DNA of 64,000 nucleotides from Sphingorhabdus sp. 109 (GTDB lineage Bacteria; Pseudomonadota; Alphaproteobacteria; Sphingomonadales; Sphingomonadaceae). The position numbers were made by a program, and so were the translations under genes. Shown one piece after another: positions 17,871-27,237 of the stretch. The DNA lies in assembly GCF_902506555.1 (NCBI RefSeq), contig NZ_LR732707.1, positions 644,001 to 708,000 on the forward strand, given 5' to 3'. Numbering within the stretch: the first letter of the stretch is position 1; every line of letters starts with the position of its first letter. The notes under the pieces were generated by a model. The model was not told the DNA's origin. It was given only the letters and a program-made list of their open reading frames with translations, and ran no database searches.

Positions 17871-20862
17871 CCGTCGGCGACCATCCATCTACAATATCGC
17901 TGCGCATGGCGGCTTCGCCGATGCGCTGGCACAGGGGCTGATCGACCGTTTTGCCAAGGATGCTTTCGGGCTGGCCCGTGGGCTCGTCATACTGCCCAAT
18001 AACCGCGCCCAGCGCGCCTTGCAGGATGCCTTCGTCCGGCTGAGCGAAGACGGGCTTCTGCTCCCGCAAATGGCGGTGATCGGCGATCTCAATCTGGACG
18101 AATCCATCGGTGTCGCGCTCGACTCCGGCGAACTGGCGCTGGATATTCCGGCCGCCGTCGACCCGATGGACCGCTTGCTCACGCTCGCGCAGCTGATCCA
18201 GAAGGAAGTCCGGCTGCGCGACGACGCGATACTGGCCAAGGATGCGCTGCGACTGGCGCGCGAGTTCGCCAGCACGCTTGACCAGCTGAATGTCGAGGAA
18301 ATCTCGCTGGCCGACCTGATGAAGACGGAGCCGGAAAGTCTCGACCTGTCGCGCCACTGGCAGGATTCCTATCGCTTCTTCCTGATCATTGCCGAGAAAT
18401 GGCGAAAGCAGCTGGATGCATGGCAGCGGGTGGACCAGGCGGTCCGCCGCAACGCTTTGTTCGATCATATCGCCAAAAGCTGGAAGACGTCGCCGCCCGA
18501 TCATTTCGTCGTTGCGGCCGGTATAACCACCTCCGCTCCGGCCATTGCCCGTTTTCTCGAGACCATAGCCTTCATGCCGCAGGGGCTGGCGGTCCTGCCC
18601 GATCTCGACCTGATCATGCCGGACGCGGAATGGGATATGCTGGGTCCCTTCCAGCCCGACCCCGACAGCGGCTATGTAAAGCGCGCCCAAGAAACCCATC
18701 CACAATATCATATGAAAGTGCTGCTCGACCGGATGTCGATTGCGCGGGGCGAAATATTGCGCTGGCCGCGCACCGGCGAAAGCGGCGCGGCGGCCAAGCG
18801 GAGCCGGGCGCTGAGCAATGCCTTCGCGATCCCGAAGCTGACGGTGCGCTGGCAGACGCTGGACAGCAGCGAACGCAGTCTCGCCGGGGTGCAGACGGTC
18901 GAGGCGCGCAACAGCGCCGAGGAAGCGCAGGTCATCGCGTTGCTGGCGCGTGAGGCGCTGGAAGACCCGGATCAGCGGGTGGCGATTGTCACGCCGGACC
19001 GGTCTCTGGCAACCCGCATCTCCGCCCATCTGAAACGCTGGGATATCCAGGTGGATGACACGGCCGGCCAGCCGCTGGCGAAGCTGCCGGAGGGTGTATT
19101 TTTCCTGAACCTGCTGTCGGCGGTCGCGGACGGTTTCCCGCCGGCGGAATTTCTGGCCTTGCTCAAGCATCCGCTGGTGCAGCGCGGGGAAGGGCGGCTG
19201 CAATGGCTCGACCATGTCCGCAAGCTCGACCTGTTGCTGCGCGGACCGCGTCCGGCACCGGGACTGGCGGGCATTGACGCGCTGCTGAAGGCAGACAATC
19301 ATCGGACGAAGAAGCTGCGGGAAGCCATCATTCCCTGGTGGCAATCGGTGCGCACCATATTCGAACCGATGCAAAGCCTGTTCGTTGCTGCGCTCGACTG
19401 GCCGAAACTGCTCGACCAGTTGCGGCAACTCGCCGAAAATTTGACGGAAGGCGCGATCTGGGCCGGTCCGGGTGGCCGGGAAATGGCTGACCTGCTGGCC
19501 AAGTTGCAGACCCGCGCGGAAATGGGGCCGATCCGGATAAAGGCGGATGAGCTGCCCGGCTATTTCGAAACCCTGATGGCCGACATATCCGTGCGCCCGC
19601 CTTATGGCGGCCACCCGCGGATCGCGCTCTACGGTCTGCTCGAAGCGCGGCTGCAACAGTCCGACCTCGTTATCTGCTGCGGCCTCAACGAGGGCAGCTG
19701 GCCGCAGGCCATCACGCCCGATCCCTGGCTCGCGCCAATGATCCGCAAGTCGCTCGGCCTGCCGGCGCAGGAACGGCAGATCGGTCTTTCCGCGCACGAT
19801 CTCGTCGGCGCGATGGGCGCCAGAAAAGTCATTCTCTCCCGCGCGCACCGGGATGATTCCGGTCCGGCCATTGCCTCGCGCTTCCTGCTGCGGCTGAAGG
19901 GCATGTGCGGCGACAATCTGAAGAAACATCCGCAAGCCCGCGCCTGGTTGTCGGCGATCGACCAGCCGGAAAGCGAACCCCAGCCTTATGCGCGCCCCGC
20001 TCCGTTACCGAGCAAAGAGCAGCGCCATATCCCGATTTCGGTCACCCAGGTCGATAGCCTGATCGCCGATCCCTATTCTTTTTACGCAAAGAAAGTCATG
20101 GGCCTCGCGGCGCTCGACATGATCGATGCGGATCCGAGTGCCGCCTGGCGGGGGACCATTATTCACGATATTCTCGAGCAATGGGCCAAACAGGATGATT
20201 ATGCACCGGCGGCGTTGCGGGAAAGGGCGCAGAGCTTTCTGCAGGACCCGGGCTTACACCCATTGATGCGCAGCCTGTGGGCGCCGCGCCTGCTCGAAGG
20301 GCTGGACTGGATCGCTGCCACGCTGGCCGAGGGCCGCAAGACGGGTCGCGAACCGCTGGCTTCGGAAATCTATGGCAAGGCCGAGATTACCGGTGTCGAA
20401 CTGTCGGGCATCGCTGACCGTATTGACCGGATGCCCGATGGCGGACTCGCCATTGTCGATTACAAGACCGGCGGCGCGCCGAGCAACAAGGCGGTGGCCG
20501 AAGGCTATAATCTGCAGCTTGGCCTGCTCGCTGCCATCTCCGAACTGGGCGGCTTCAAGGATATTGAAGGCGAGGCGGTGGCCTTTGAATATTGGTCGCT
20601 GGCGAAAAAGGGTGGCGTCGATGCATTCGGCTATATCCGCTCACCCGCCAAGGGGCGCGGTGACAATATCATTCCGGCCGACGCGATGGTCGACCATGCC
20701 GTCGCCCGGTTCAACGAGGCCGCCGACCGCTATATATTGGGCGACGAACCGATGACCGCCATGCTGCATCCGGAATATGCCCGCTATGCCGATTATGACC
20801 AGCTGATGCGGCTCGAGGAATGGTATGGCCGCGCGCCGGCGGAGGCCGCGGACCATGAGTAG
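17863..20862 (+). CDS. addB: Double-strand break repair protein AddB
   Basis: Subunit of the AddAB helicase-nuclease that processes broken ends for RecA, the alphaproteobacterial counterpart of RecBCD. The ATG at 17863 gives 999 residues starting MSDRRRPSIYNIAAHGGF. The N-terminal half is an inactivated helicase-like fold (GLVILPNNRAQRALQDAF), the middle has the AddB block LVICCGLNEGSWPQ, and the C-terminal PD-(D/E)XK nuclease shows SGIADRIDRMPDGG and AIVDYKTGG. It overlaps murU and addA by 8 bp each. Confidence 0.93.
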   Translation: MSDRRRPSIYNIAAHGGFADALAQGLIDRFAKDAFGLARGLVILPNNRAQRALQDAFVRLSEDGLLLPQMAVIGDLNLDESIGVALDSGELALDIPAAVDPMDRLLTLAQLIQKEVRLRDDAILAKDALRLAREFASTLDQLNVEEISLADLMKTEPESLDLSRHWQDSYRFFLIIAEKWRKQLDAWQRVDQAVRRNALFDHIAKSWKTSPPDHFVVAAGITTSAPAIARFLETIAFMPQGLAVLPDLDLIMPDAEWDMLGPFQPDPDSGYVKRAQETHPQYHMKVLLDRMSIARGEILRWPRTGESGAAAKRSRALSNAFAIPKLTVRWQTLDSSERSLAGVQTVEARNSAEEAQVIALLAREALEDPDQRVAIVTPDRSLATRISAHLKRWDIQVDDTAGQPLAKLPEGVFFLNLLSAVADGFPPAEFLALLKHPLVQRGEGRLQWLDHVRKLDLLLRGPRPAPGLAGIDALLKADNHRTKKLREAIIPWWQSVRTIFEPMQSLFVAALDWPKLLDQLRQLAENLTEGAIWAGPGGREMADLLAKLQTRAEMGPIRIKADELPGYFETLMADISVRPPYGGHPRIALYGLLEARLQQSDLVICCGLNEGSWPQAITPDPWLAPMIRKSLGLPAQERQIGLSAHDLVGAMGARKVILSRAHRDDSGPAIASRFLLRLKGMCGDNLKKHPQARAWLSAIDQPESEPQPYARPAPLPSKEQRHIPISVTQVDSLIADPYSFYAKKVMGLAALDMIDADPSAAWRGTIIHDILEQWAKQDDYAPAALRERAQSFLQDPGLHPLMRSLWAPRLLEGLDWIAATLAEGRKTGREPLASEIYGKAEITGVELSGIADRIDRMPDGGLAIVDYKTGGAPSNKAVAEGYNLQLGLLAAISELGGFKDIEGEAVAFEYWSLAKKGGVDAFGYIRSPAKGRGDNIIPADAMVDHAVARFNEAADRYILGDEPMTAMLHPEYARYADYDQLMRLEEWYGRAPAEAADHE

Positions 20863-23800
20863 CGAAAAACCGAAAATCTTCCCGCTCAAGGACCGGCAGA
20901 TCGATGCGGTCAAGCCGGACGCCCATATCTGGTTAAGCGCGTCCGCAGGAACCGGCAAGACGCAGGTCCTGACCGCCCGCGTGTTTCGCCTGTTGCTCAC
21001 GGAGACCGTCGATCCGGAGCATATTCTCTGCCTGACCTTCACCAAGGCGGGCGCGGCGGAAATGGCAGAGCGGATCAACCGGCAACTTACAGCCTGGGTG
21101 CGGATGGACGACACCCTGCTCGCCAACGATCTTGCGGCGATCGGCGCATCAACAGGACCGGAAACCCGCGAACGGGCGCGCACCCTGTTTGCCCGGGTTC
21201 TCGATGCGCAGGGTGGGGGCTTGCGGATCATGACAATTCACGGCTTCTGCCAGTCGCTGCTCGCCTCCTTTCCCGAAGAAGCTGGTATCGCTTCGATGTT
21301 CAAGCCGATCGAGGATCGCGACCAGAAGATATTGGCGCGCGAGGTGCTGGGTGATCTGCTGCTCGAGGAGGAGCAGGCCGGACGTCCGCAGATTGTCGAA
21401 GCGATCCAGCGCCTGAGCGTCCGGATGGGCGAGGAAGCGACCGAACAGTTTCTGATGACTTGCGCGGCCAAGGCCGATGCGATGGAAGGGCTGCCTTCCG
21501 GAACCTTGCCCTTCGTCCGTCAGTTGCTTGGTTTGCCGATCGACGGGGATGCCCAGTCGTGGCTGGCCAGCCGCTGCACCGATGAAGCAATTGATCTGCG
21601 GGCAATCACGCGGTTGCGCGATGCGATGGCCGAAGCCGGTGGCAAGAAGGAGCAGGAGCGGCAGTTGGCGATCCGCCTCTGGCTGACCCTCAATCCGCAG
21701 GAGCGCGCTGCTGGCTTGGCCGATGTTCATCTGGCTTGGGCAACCAAGACCACCGGCGCACCGCCGAAGCCTACGAAGGGACTGCTGAAAGCGCTGCCGG
21801 ACTATGATCTTATCGCCGGTTCATTATTCGAATGGAGCAACGGCCTGCTCGAGAAAGCGGTGCTGTTCGAATATGCCGACCTGTTTGCCGGCGCTCTGGA
21901 GGCCGGTCGCGCTTTCTACCATCGCTATGCCGATGCCAAAAAGCTGCACGGTGTGGTCGATTTTGACGATATGATCCGGATGACTGCTAGCCTCCTGCAG
22001 AAAAGCGATATGGCGGCCTGGATCCGATACAAGCTCGATCAGCGCACCGACCATATATTGATCGATGAGGCGCAGGATACCAATATCGCGCAATGGGATA
22101 TCGTACGGGCGCTGGCCGACGAATTTTTTGCCGGCATGGGTGTCGAACCCGAGCGCCACCGGACGCTGTTCACGGTGGGCGATTTCAAACAGGCAATTTT
22201 CGGATTTCAGGGCACAAGCCCGCATAATTACGCCAGTGCGAGAACCGGATTTTTTGCGTTGGCGGAGGCATCGGAACAGCCTTTCGGCGATCTGTCACTG
22301 GACCGGAGCTTCCGCTCAACCCCGCCCATTCTGGAAGCGGTCGATGCCACGCTGGAACAGCTGGGCCACGAACAACTGGGGCTCGATCACCGGGTTCCGG
22401 AACATCGTAGCAACTATCAGGATGCGAGCGGCAGTGTGACCTTGTGGAAGCCGATTGCCAGCAGAAGCGATGCCGACGATGAGGACGAGGAATCCTGGGC
22501 CAGCGAAGAAAAACGTGTCTTCGCCCAGCAGCTGGCGGTGCAGATCAAACAGTGGCTGTCGCCGGAAAATCCGCTGTGGCTGGACCGGCAAAACCGGGCG
22601 CTGCAACCCAAGGATATATTGATCCTTGTTAGCAAGCGCGATGAGTTGAGCGCACTCATCGTCGCCCGTTTGTTTGCCGAGAAAGTTCCAGTCGCCGGGA
22701 TCGACCGTATTCGCCTCAACCAGCCGCTGGTGGTGCAGGATCTGCTCGCGGCCATTCGTTTCGTGCTGCAGCCGAATGACGATCTCAATCTCGCCAGCCT
22801 GCTGGTGTCGCCGCTGCTCGGCTGGAGCCAGGAGGATTTTCTGGCGCGCGGTCATCGCGGCAAGGAGAATGGAGAGAAAAGCCTCTGGGAGTTCTTGCGC
22901 AGGCAGGACGGCCTGGCCGACCAAATCAAACCACTGCAGCAACTGATGGCCATGGCCGATTTCAACACGCCCTACCAGTTTCTCGAGACCATCCTGTCCG
23001 GTCCGATGCAGGGCCGGCGCAAATTGCTGGCCCGCCTCAGCCATGCGGCGGTCGATCCGCTGGACGAGTTGCTGGCCACGGCCTTGGCCTTCGAGCAGGA
23101 TCATATTCCGACCTTGCAGGGTTTTCTCGACTGGTTCGACCGGGGCGATGTCGAAATCAAGCGCGAACAGGTCGAGGGTGGCAATGAAGTGCGGCTTATG
23201 ACCGTCCATGGCGCCAAGGGATTGCAGGCGCCGCTTGTGATCCTCGCCAATGCGACCTTCGACCCGGCGAGCAAGAAAAGCAGCGGTTTCAGCATCAAAC
23301 TGGGCGAGGGGACCGGTCGCGAACTGGAATATCCGGTTGTCCCGGTCCGCAAGGCCGAGCGCGTCGGCATATTGGCCGAACATGCCGCTTATGCCGACAA
23401 GGTCGCGATGGAAGAACATTGGCGGCTGCTTTACGTCGCGATGACCCGGGCAGAAGAACATCTGGTCGTTGCCGGCGTGCTCGGACCCAGAGCGAAAGGC
23501 GAAGTGCCGGAACTGAGCTGGTATGGGGCGATGGAGCGCGGTCTGACGGCCTTGGGCAGCGAATGGCGCGAAGATCCGGACTGGCAGGCTGTGCGGGACT
23601 ATCGGACGGAGAGCCGGAACAGGCCCGCTGCACCGGCGGCTCCCGAAAGAGCTGCTGACGGGGCAGGGGATCATGTGCCGCCACCGGACTGGCTGTTCCG
23701 GGCTGCTCCGGAAGAATCGCGCCCGCCGCGACCCCTGACACCCTCGCATCTCGGCCCCGACGATGCCAGCAATCCGCCGCCGGACCTGACCATGCGCGAT

Positions 23801-24307
23801 GCGGCCGAACGCGGGATATTGTTGCACAGCCTGTTCCAGCGCCTGCCCAATATCGCGCCGGAGCGCCGGCTGGATGTCGCCGACCGCTGGCTGGAAAAGC
23901 AGAAGCAGATCGCCGATCCGCCGCGCCGCGCAGAGATCATCCAGACGGTGCTGACGGTCATGGACAATCCGGCCTGGTCGGCGCTTTTCGCGCCGGAAAG
24001 TCTCGCAGAAGCGCCGATAGCCGCGGTCGTCGGCGAACATGTCATCTCCGGCACGGTCGACCGATTGCTGATCACCGATGACCAAATCTATGTCGTCGAT
24101 TTCAAGACCGGTCGCTGGGTGCCCGACAGTGCCGAACAGGCGCCCGTCGCCTATCTGCGCCAGATGGCGGCCTATGTCGCCGCGCTGGAAAAGATATTCC
24201 CGGATCGGCCGATCAAGGCCGGGCTGCTCTATTCGCATGGTCCGCTCATGCTCGAGCTTGCGCCGGATCTGATCGACCGGCACAAGCCCGGCTTTGAGCC
24301 GATATGA
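20855..24307 (+). CDS. addA: Double-strand break repair helicase-nuclease AddA
   Basis: UvrD-type 3'-5' helicase with a C-terminal nuclease, partner of AddB. The start at 20855 (MSSEKPKIFPLKDRQ) overlaps addB by 8 bp and gives 1150 residues. Walker A is SASAGTGKTQ near residues 28-37. Further helicase motifs are HILIDEAQDTNIAQW (II), VGDFKQAIFGFQG (III), VRLMTVHGAKGLQAPLV (V) and LLYVAMTRAEEHL (VI). The nuclease centre is SGTVDRLL ... YVVDFKTGRW near the C-terminus. Confidence 0.95.
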   Translation: MSSEKPKIFPLKDRQIDAVKPDAHIWLSASAGTGKTQVLTARVFRLLLTETVDPEHILCLTFTKAGAAEMAERINRQLTAWVRMDDTLLANDLAAIGASTGPETRERARTLFARVLDAQGGGLRIMTIHGFCQSLLASFPEEAGIASMFKPIEDRDQKILAREVLGDLLLEEEQAGRPQIVEAIQRLSVRMGEEATEQFLMTCAAKADAMEGLPSGTLPFVRQLLGLPIDGDAQSWLASRCTDEAIDLRAITRLRDAMAEAGGKKEQERQLAIRLWLTLNPQERAAGLADVHLAWATKTTGAPPKPTKGLLKALPDYDLIAGSLFEWSNGLLEKAVLFEYADLFAGALEAGRAFYHRYADAKKLHGVVDFDDMIRMTASLLQKSDMAAWIRYKLDQRTDHILIDEAQDTNIAQWDIVRALADEFFAGMGVEPERHRTLFTVGDFKQAIFGFQGTSPHNYASARTGFFALAEASEQPFGDLSLDRSFRSTPPILEAVDATLEQLGHEQLGLDHRVPEHRSNYQDASGSVTLWKPIASRSDADDEDEESWASEEKRVFAQQLAVQIKQWLSPENPLWLDRQNRALQPKDILILVSKRDELSALIVARLFAEKVPVAGIDRIRLNQPLVVQDLLAAIRFVLQPNDDLNLASLLVSPLLGWSQEDFLARGHRGKENGEKSLWEFLRRQDGLADQIKPLQQLMAMADFNTPYQFLETILSGPMQGRRKLLARLSHAAVDPLDELLATALAFEQDHIPTLQGFLDWFDRGDVEIKREQVEGGNEVRLMTVHGAKGLQAPLVILANATFDPASKKSSGFSIKLGEGTGRELEYPVVPVRKAERVGILAEHAAYADKVAMEEHWRLLYVAMTRAEEHLVVAGVLGPRAKGEVPELSWYGAMERGLTALGSEWREDPDWQAVRDYRTESRNRPAAPAAPERAADGAGDHVPPPDWLFRAAPEESRPPRPLTPSHLGPDDASNPPPDLTMRDAAERGILLHSLFQRLPNIAPERRLDVADRWLEKQKQIADPPRRAEIIQTVLTVMDNPAWSALFAPESLAEAPIAAVVGEHVISGTVDRLLITDDQIYVVDFKTGRWVPDSAEQAPVAYLRQMAAYVAALEKIFPDRPIKAGLLYSHGPLMLELAPDLIDRHKPGFEPI

Positions 24308-24382
24308 AAAAGCTTTACGCCAGCGCGCTTGAGCCGAGACGCCAGCATACCTAAATAGGTCCCGAACAATTGGAGATTCGTT

Positions 24383-24709
24383 ATGGCTACCAAAGCAATT
24401 ACTGATGCAAGTTTCGAAGGCGATGTCCTGAAGGCTGACGGCCCCGTGCTCGTCGATTTCTGGGCGGAATGGTGCGGCCCCTGCAAGATGATAGGCCCCG
24501 CGCTGGAAGAAATCAGCGATGAATTGGCCGGCAAGGTAACCATTGCCAAGCTCAACATCGATGACAGCCCGGATGCTCCTGCAAAATATGGTGTGCGTGG
24601 CATTCCGACCATGATTCTGTTCAACAATGGCGAGCAGGTTGAAACCAAGGTGGGTGCGGCTCCGAAAAGCCAGCTCAAGCAATGGCTCGAACAGTCATTG
24701 CCCGCTTAA
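24383..24709 (+). CDS. trxA: Thioredoxin 1
   Basis: Cytosolic disulfide reductase. The 108 residues have the active site [10 protein letters not shown] with Cys31 and Cys34, and the cis-proline block [13 protein letters not shown] at 24372-24375 is the ribosome-binding site of the ATG at 24383. It follows addA after 75 bp and may have its own promoter. Its TAA stop shares TTAA with the stop of the convergent phosphatase gene. Confidence 0.97.
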   Translation: MATKAITDASFEGDVLKADGPVLVDFWAEWCGPCKMIGPALEEISDELAGKVTIAKLNIDDSPDAPAKYGVRGIPTMILFNNGEQVETKVGAAPKSQLKQWLEQSLPA

Positions 24710-25512
24710 TTTCTGAAGATATCCCCGAGCCGCTCGGCTGCCTCGTCCCAGAGTTTCGGGGATGAGGCGCCGAGCAGGCCTTTCCTGCGGTCTGCGGGGC
24801 GATAGTCCGATCCGTCCCAGCGCGCGCATTTGCCGCCCGCTTCGTTGAGGAACAATACCCCCGAAGCATGATCCCAGGGCAGGGTGCGCTGGAACACCGA
24901 AATATGGTTGGATCCCTGTACCAGCCGGGGATATTGCTCGGCGGCACAGCGGGGAATGTCGACTATCTCGTAAAATGGTTCGGCAGCAGCGAGCAGACTG
25001 TTCCGGTCGTCCGGCGTCATGAAGCCGGTCGCGAGCGCGGCAACAGGTCTCTCCGGATGCACCTCCGGAACCGCAACCGGCGTCCCGTCTATAAAGGCGC
25101 CACCTCCTTTGGCGGCGTGACAGATGCGTCCGGTCAGCGGGTCGTAAAGCCAGCCGGCAACAGTTTCATTCTCCTCGACCAGCGCGATCATGATTCCGAA
25201 AGGTCCCCGCCCGGCGGCATAATTGCCGGTCCCGTCTATCGGATCGATAATACAGACCTGGCCGTCGGCCAGCTGGTCCAGCACCGATTCATCCGCTGCA
25301 AAAGCTTCCTCGCCGACAATTTTGGTGTCCGGCAGCAAATTTGACAGCGCTCCGGCAATATATTCTTCGCTCAGCTTGTCGGCGACCGTCACCAGATCGC
25401 CAGGAGTTTTCTCGTCAATCTGGTGAGACTTCAGATTCTGGTAATAAGGCATCACAATATCGCGCGCCGCCTTTTCGATAATGTCGAGGACGGGCTGATA
25501 GAGATTGTGCAA
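24706..25512 (-). CDS. Inositol monophosphatase family protein
   Basis: Mg-dependent sugar/inositol phosphatase. With the TTG at 25512, which has AGGAG eight bases upstream, the product is 268 residues starting [18 protein letters not shown]; longer in-frame reading runs into argJ in another frame and is rejected. The metal motifs are GEEAFAAD, the signature [10 protein letters not shown] and the late [15 protein letters not shown]. The true substrate could be histidinol phosphate, inositol phosphate or PAP; sequence alone does not decide. It starts 4 bp after the argJ stop and is probably co-transcribed with it. Confidence 0.88.
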   Translation of the reverse strand: MHNLYQPVLDIIEKAARDIVMPYYQNLKSHQIDEKTPGDLVTVADKLSEEYIAGALSNLLPDTKIVGEEAFAADESVLDQLADGQVCIIDPIDGTGNYAAGRGPFGIMIALVEENETVAGWLYDPLTGRICHAAKGGGAFIDGTPVAVPEVHPERPVAALATGFMTPDDRNSLLAAAEPFYEIVDIPRCAAEQYPRLVQGSNHISVFQRTLPWDHASGVLFLNEAGGKCARWDGSDYRPADRRKGLLGASSPKLWDEAAERLGDIFRN

Positions 25513-25516
25513 GAAC

Positions 25517-26746
25517 CTAACTCCTGTAGTCGGCGTTGATTTCGATATAGCCGTGGGTGAGGTCGCAGGTCCAGACCATTGCCCGGCCTTCGCCCAGACC
25601 AATATCGACCGTGATGTCGATTTCGCTGCCCTGGAGATGCGCGGCGACCGGCGCCTCGTCATAATCGGGCACGACCAGGCCTTCGCGGGCGACGGTGACG
25701 CCGCCGAAGCTGATCGCGAGGCGGTCGCGGTCCGCCGGTTCGCCGGCCTTGCCGACCGCCATGACGACGCGGCCCCAATTGGCGTCCTCGCCGGCGATGG
25801 CGGTCTTGACCAGCGGCGAATTGGCAATCGAGAGAGCAATGCGCTTGGCGCTGTCATCGCTCTCCGCGCCGGTCACAGCGATTTCGATAAATTTGCTCGC
25901 GCCTTCGCCGTCGCGGACTACCAGATGCGCCAATTGCATGCACAGATCGTTCAGCGCCGCCTGGAAGGCATCGGCGCCATTGTCGCCAAAGGACGTCAGG
26001 GCAGGGGCGGAATTTTGCCCCGTGGCAAAGGCCAGCACGGTATCACTGGTCGACGTGTCGCTGTCGACGGTGATGCAGTTGAAGCTTTTTGCCGTCGCCG
26101 CGCTCAGCATTTCCTGCAGAAGCTTCGCATCGACCGCGGCGTCGGTAAAAATGTAACCGAGCATCGTCGCCATGTCCGGGGCGATCATGCCGGAGCCCTT
26201 GATGATGCCGCTCAGATGAACGGTCTTACCGCCGACAATAGCGCTCGTGGTCGCCATTTTCGGGAAGGTATCGGTCGTCATGATCGTTGCCGCGGCTTCT
26301 TCCCAACTGCAAGGCTCCGCTGCGAACACCGCTTTCAGGCCCGCTTCCGCCTTGTCTTGCGGCAACGGCACGCCGATCACCCCGGTGGAGGATACGAATA
26401 TCTCCTGTTCCGCGCAGCCGAGATGGCCCGCGGTCAGGGACAAAATCTTCTGCACCGCTGCCATGCCGCGGGCGCCGGTAAAAGCGTTGGCATTGCCGGC
26501 GTTGACGACCAGACCGCGCGCCTTGCCGCCTTTCAGCGCTTCGCGGCAATATTCGACTTCCGGCGAAGGGCATTTGCTTTGCGTCAGCACCCCGGCGACC
26601 GCTGTGCCGGCTGCCAGTTCGACAAAGGTCAGATCGCAGCGGTCCCATTCCTTGTAGCGCGCGCGAGCGACGCGGCAGGATACGCCCTCTATATCGGGTA
26701 AAACGGGAGATTGTGCTGGCGCCAGGGGCGAAAGTTTGTCCGACAC
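25517..26746 (-). CDS. argJ: Bifunctional ornithine acetyltransferase / N-acetylglutamate synthase
   Basis: Transfers acetyl from N-acetylornithine to glutamate in the cyclic arginine pathway and may also use acetyl-CoA. The 409 residues start MSDKLSPLAPAQSPVLPDIEG. The self-cleavage site that makes the alpha and beta chains is in PDMATMLGYIFTDA, with Thr as the new N-terminal nucleophile. KGSGMIAPD precedes it and TVDSDTSTSDTVL follows, both conserved. It is divergent from the small exported protein and probably co-transcribed with the phosphatase 4 bp downstream. Confidence 0.96.
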   Translation of the reverse strand: MSDKLSPLAPAQSPVLPDIEGVSCRVARARYKEWDRCDLTFVELAAGTAVAGVLTQSKCPSPEVEYCREALKGGKARGLVVNAGNANAFTGARGMAAVQKILSLTAGHLGCAEQEIFVSSTGVIGVPLPQDKAEAGLKAVFAAEPCSWEEAAATIMTTDTFPKMATTSAIVGGKTVHLSGIIKGSGMIAPDMATMLGYIFTDAAVDAKLLQEMLSAATAKSFNCITVDSDTSTSDTVLAFATGQNSAPALTSFGDNGADAFQAALNDLCMQLAHLVVRDGEGASKFIEIAVTGAESDDSAKRIALSIANSPLVKTAIAGEDANWGRVVMAVGKAGEPADRDRLAISFGGVTVAREGLVVPDYDEAPVAAHLQGSEIDITVDIGLGEGRAMVWTCDLTHGYIEINADYRS

Positions 26747-26805
26747 TTAACTTGCCTTTATACATTGTTTTGATAGAACGCGCTGATATTGACGGGGCCT
26801 TGTCC

Positions 26806-27132
26806 ATGAACGCATATTTTGCAAGTTTAATGTTGCTGCTTTTCAACGCTGTCGGCCTCGCCGTGCCTGCGTCGGCAGCGGCTGCAGAACGCATGGTGCC
26901 CGAACTGGGAAGCCAGGCCAGTCAACCGGAAATAGCGGAGACGGCGTCATCCTCCGTTGTCGCAACAGCAGGCTTTTCCGCATCGGACCAGCAATATTGC
27001 GCGGTCGCAGAGACCTGCCTGTTAGCGCCACGGACTATGGTCAGGACCGGTCGCAAGGCGCCTGTCTGGCCTGTTCTTGCCATGGCTCGCGAAGCGGGCG
27101 ACAAGCTGGAGCATGAAGAAGGCGCGCCCTAG
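26806..27132 (+). CDS. Small exported protein, unrecognised
   Basis: The frame gives 108 residues from the ATG at 26806. The N-terminus is a clear signal peptide: hydrophobic ASLMLLLFNAVGLAV then PASAAAAE, a likely signal peptidase I site. The mature part is short and alanine/glutamate-rich with two cysteines (YCAVAETCLLAP) that could form a disulfide in the periplasm. I do not recognise a family. It is divergent from argJ and 105 bp ahead of secA. Coding status rests on the signal peptide and frame. Confidence 0.55.
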   Translation: MNAYFASLMLLLFNAVGLAVPASAAAAERMVPELGSQASQPEIAETASSSVVATAGFSASDQQYCAVAETCLLAPRTMVRTGRKAPVWPVLAMAREAGDKLEHEEGAP

Positions 27133-27237
27133 CGCCATTCTCTGTTTCGCCGATATTGAACGGCGAAACACTCTCCCCAAATTCACCCTGTTCGCGGTCG
27201 GATACCGGCCCGCAAAATTTACAAATTGGAAAATGTC

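Noticed and set aside
17740-19935. Long open frame on the minus strand (731 codons) across addB
   Set aside because: It lies wholly antisense to addB, whose motifs are clear. The frame is open because of codon bias in GC-rich DNA, and its translation is Arg/Gln/His-rich with no family character. The same applies to minus-strand frames at 22316-24682, 3797-5245, 7243-8673 and 58742-60379.
24706-25857. Longer N-terminus for the inositol monophosphatase family gene
   Set aside because: The upstream in-frame part is the out-of-frame shadow of argJ and is Arg/Ser-rich. A TTG with a good AGGAG at 25512 gives the normal family length.
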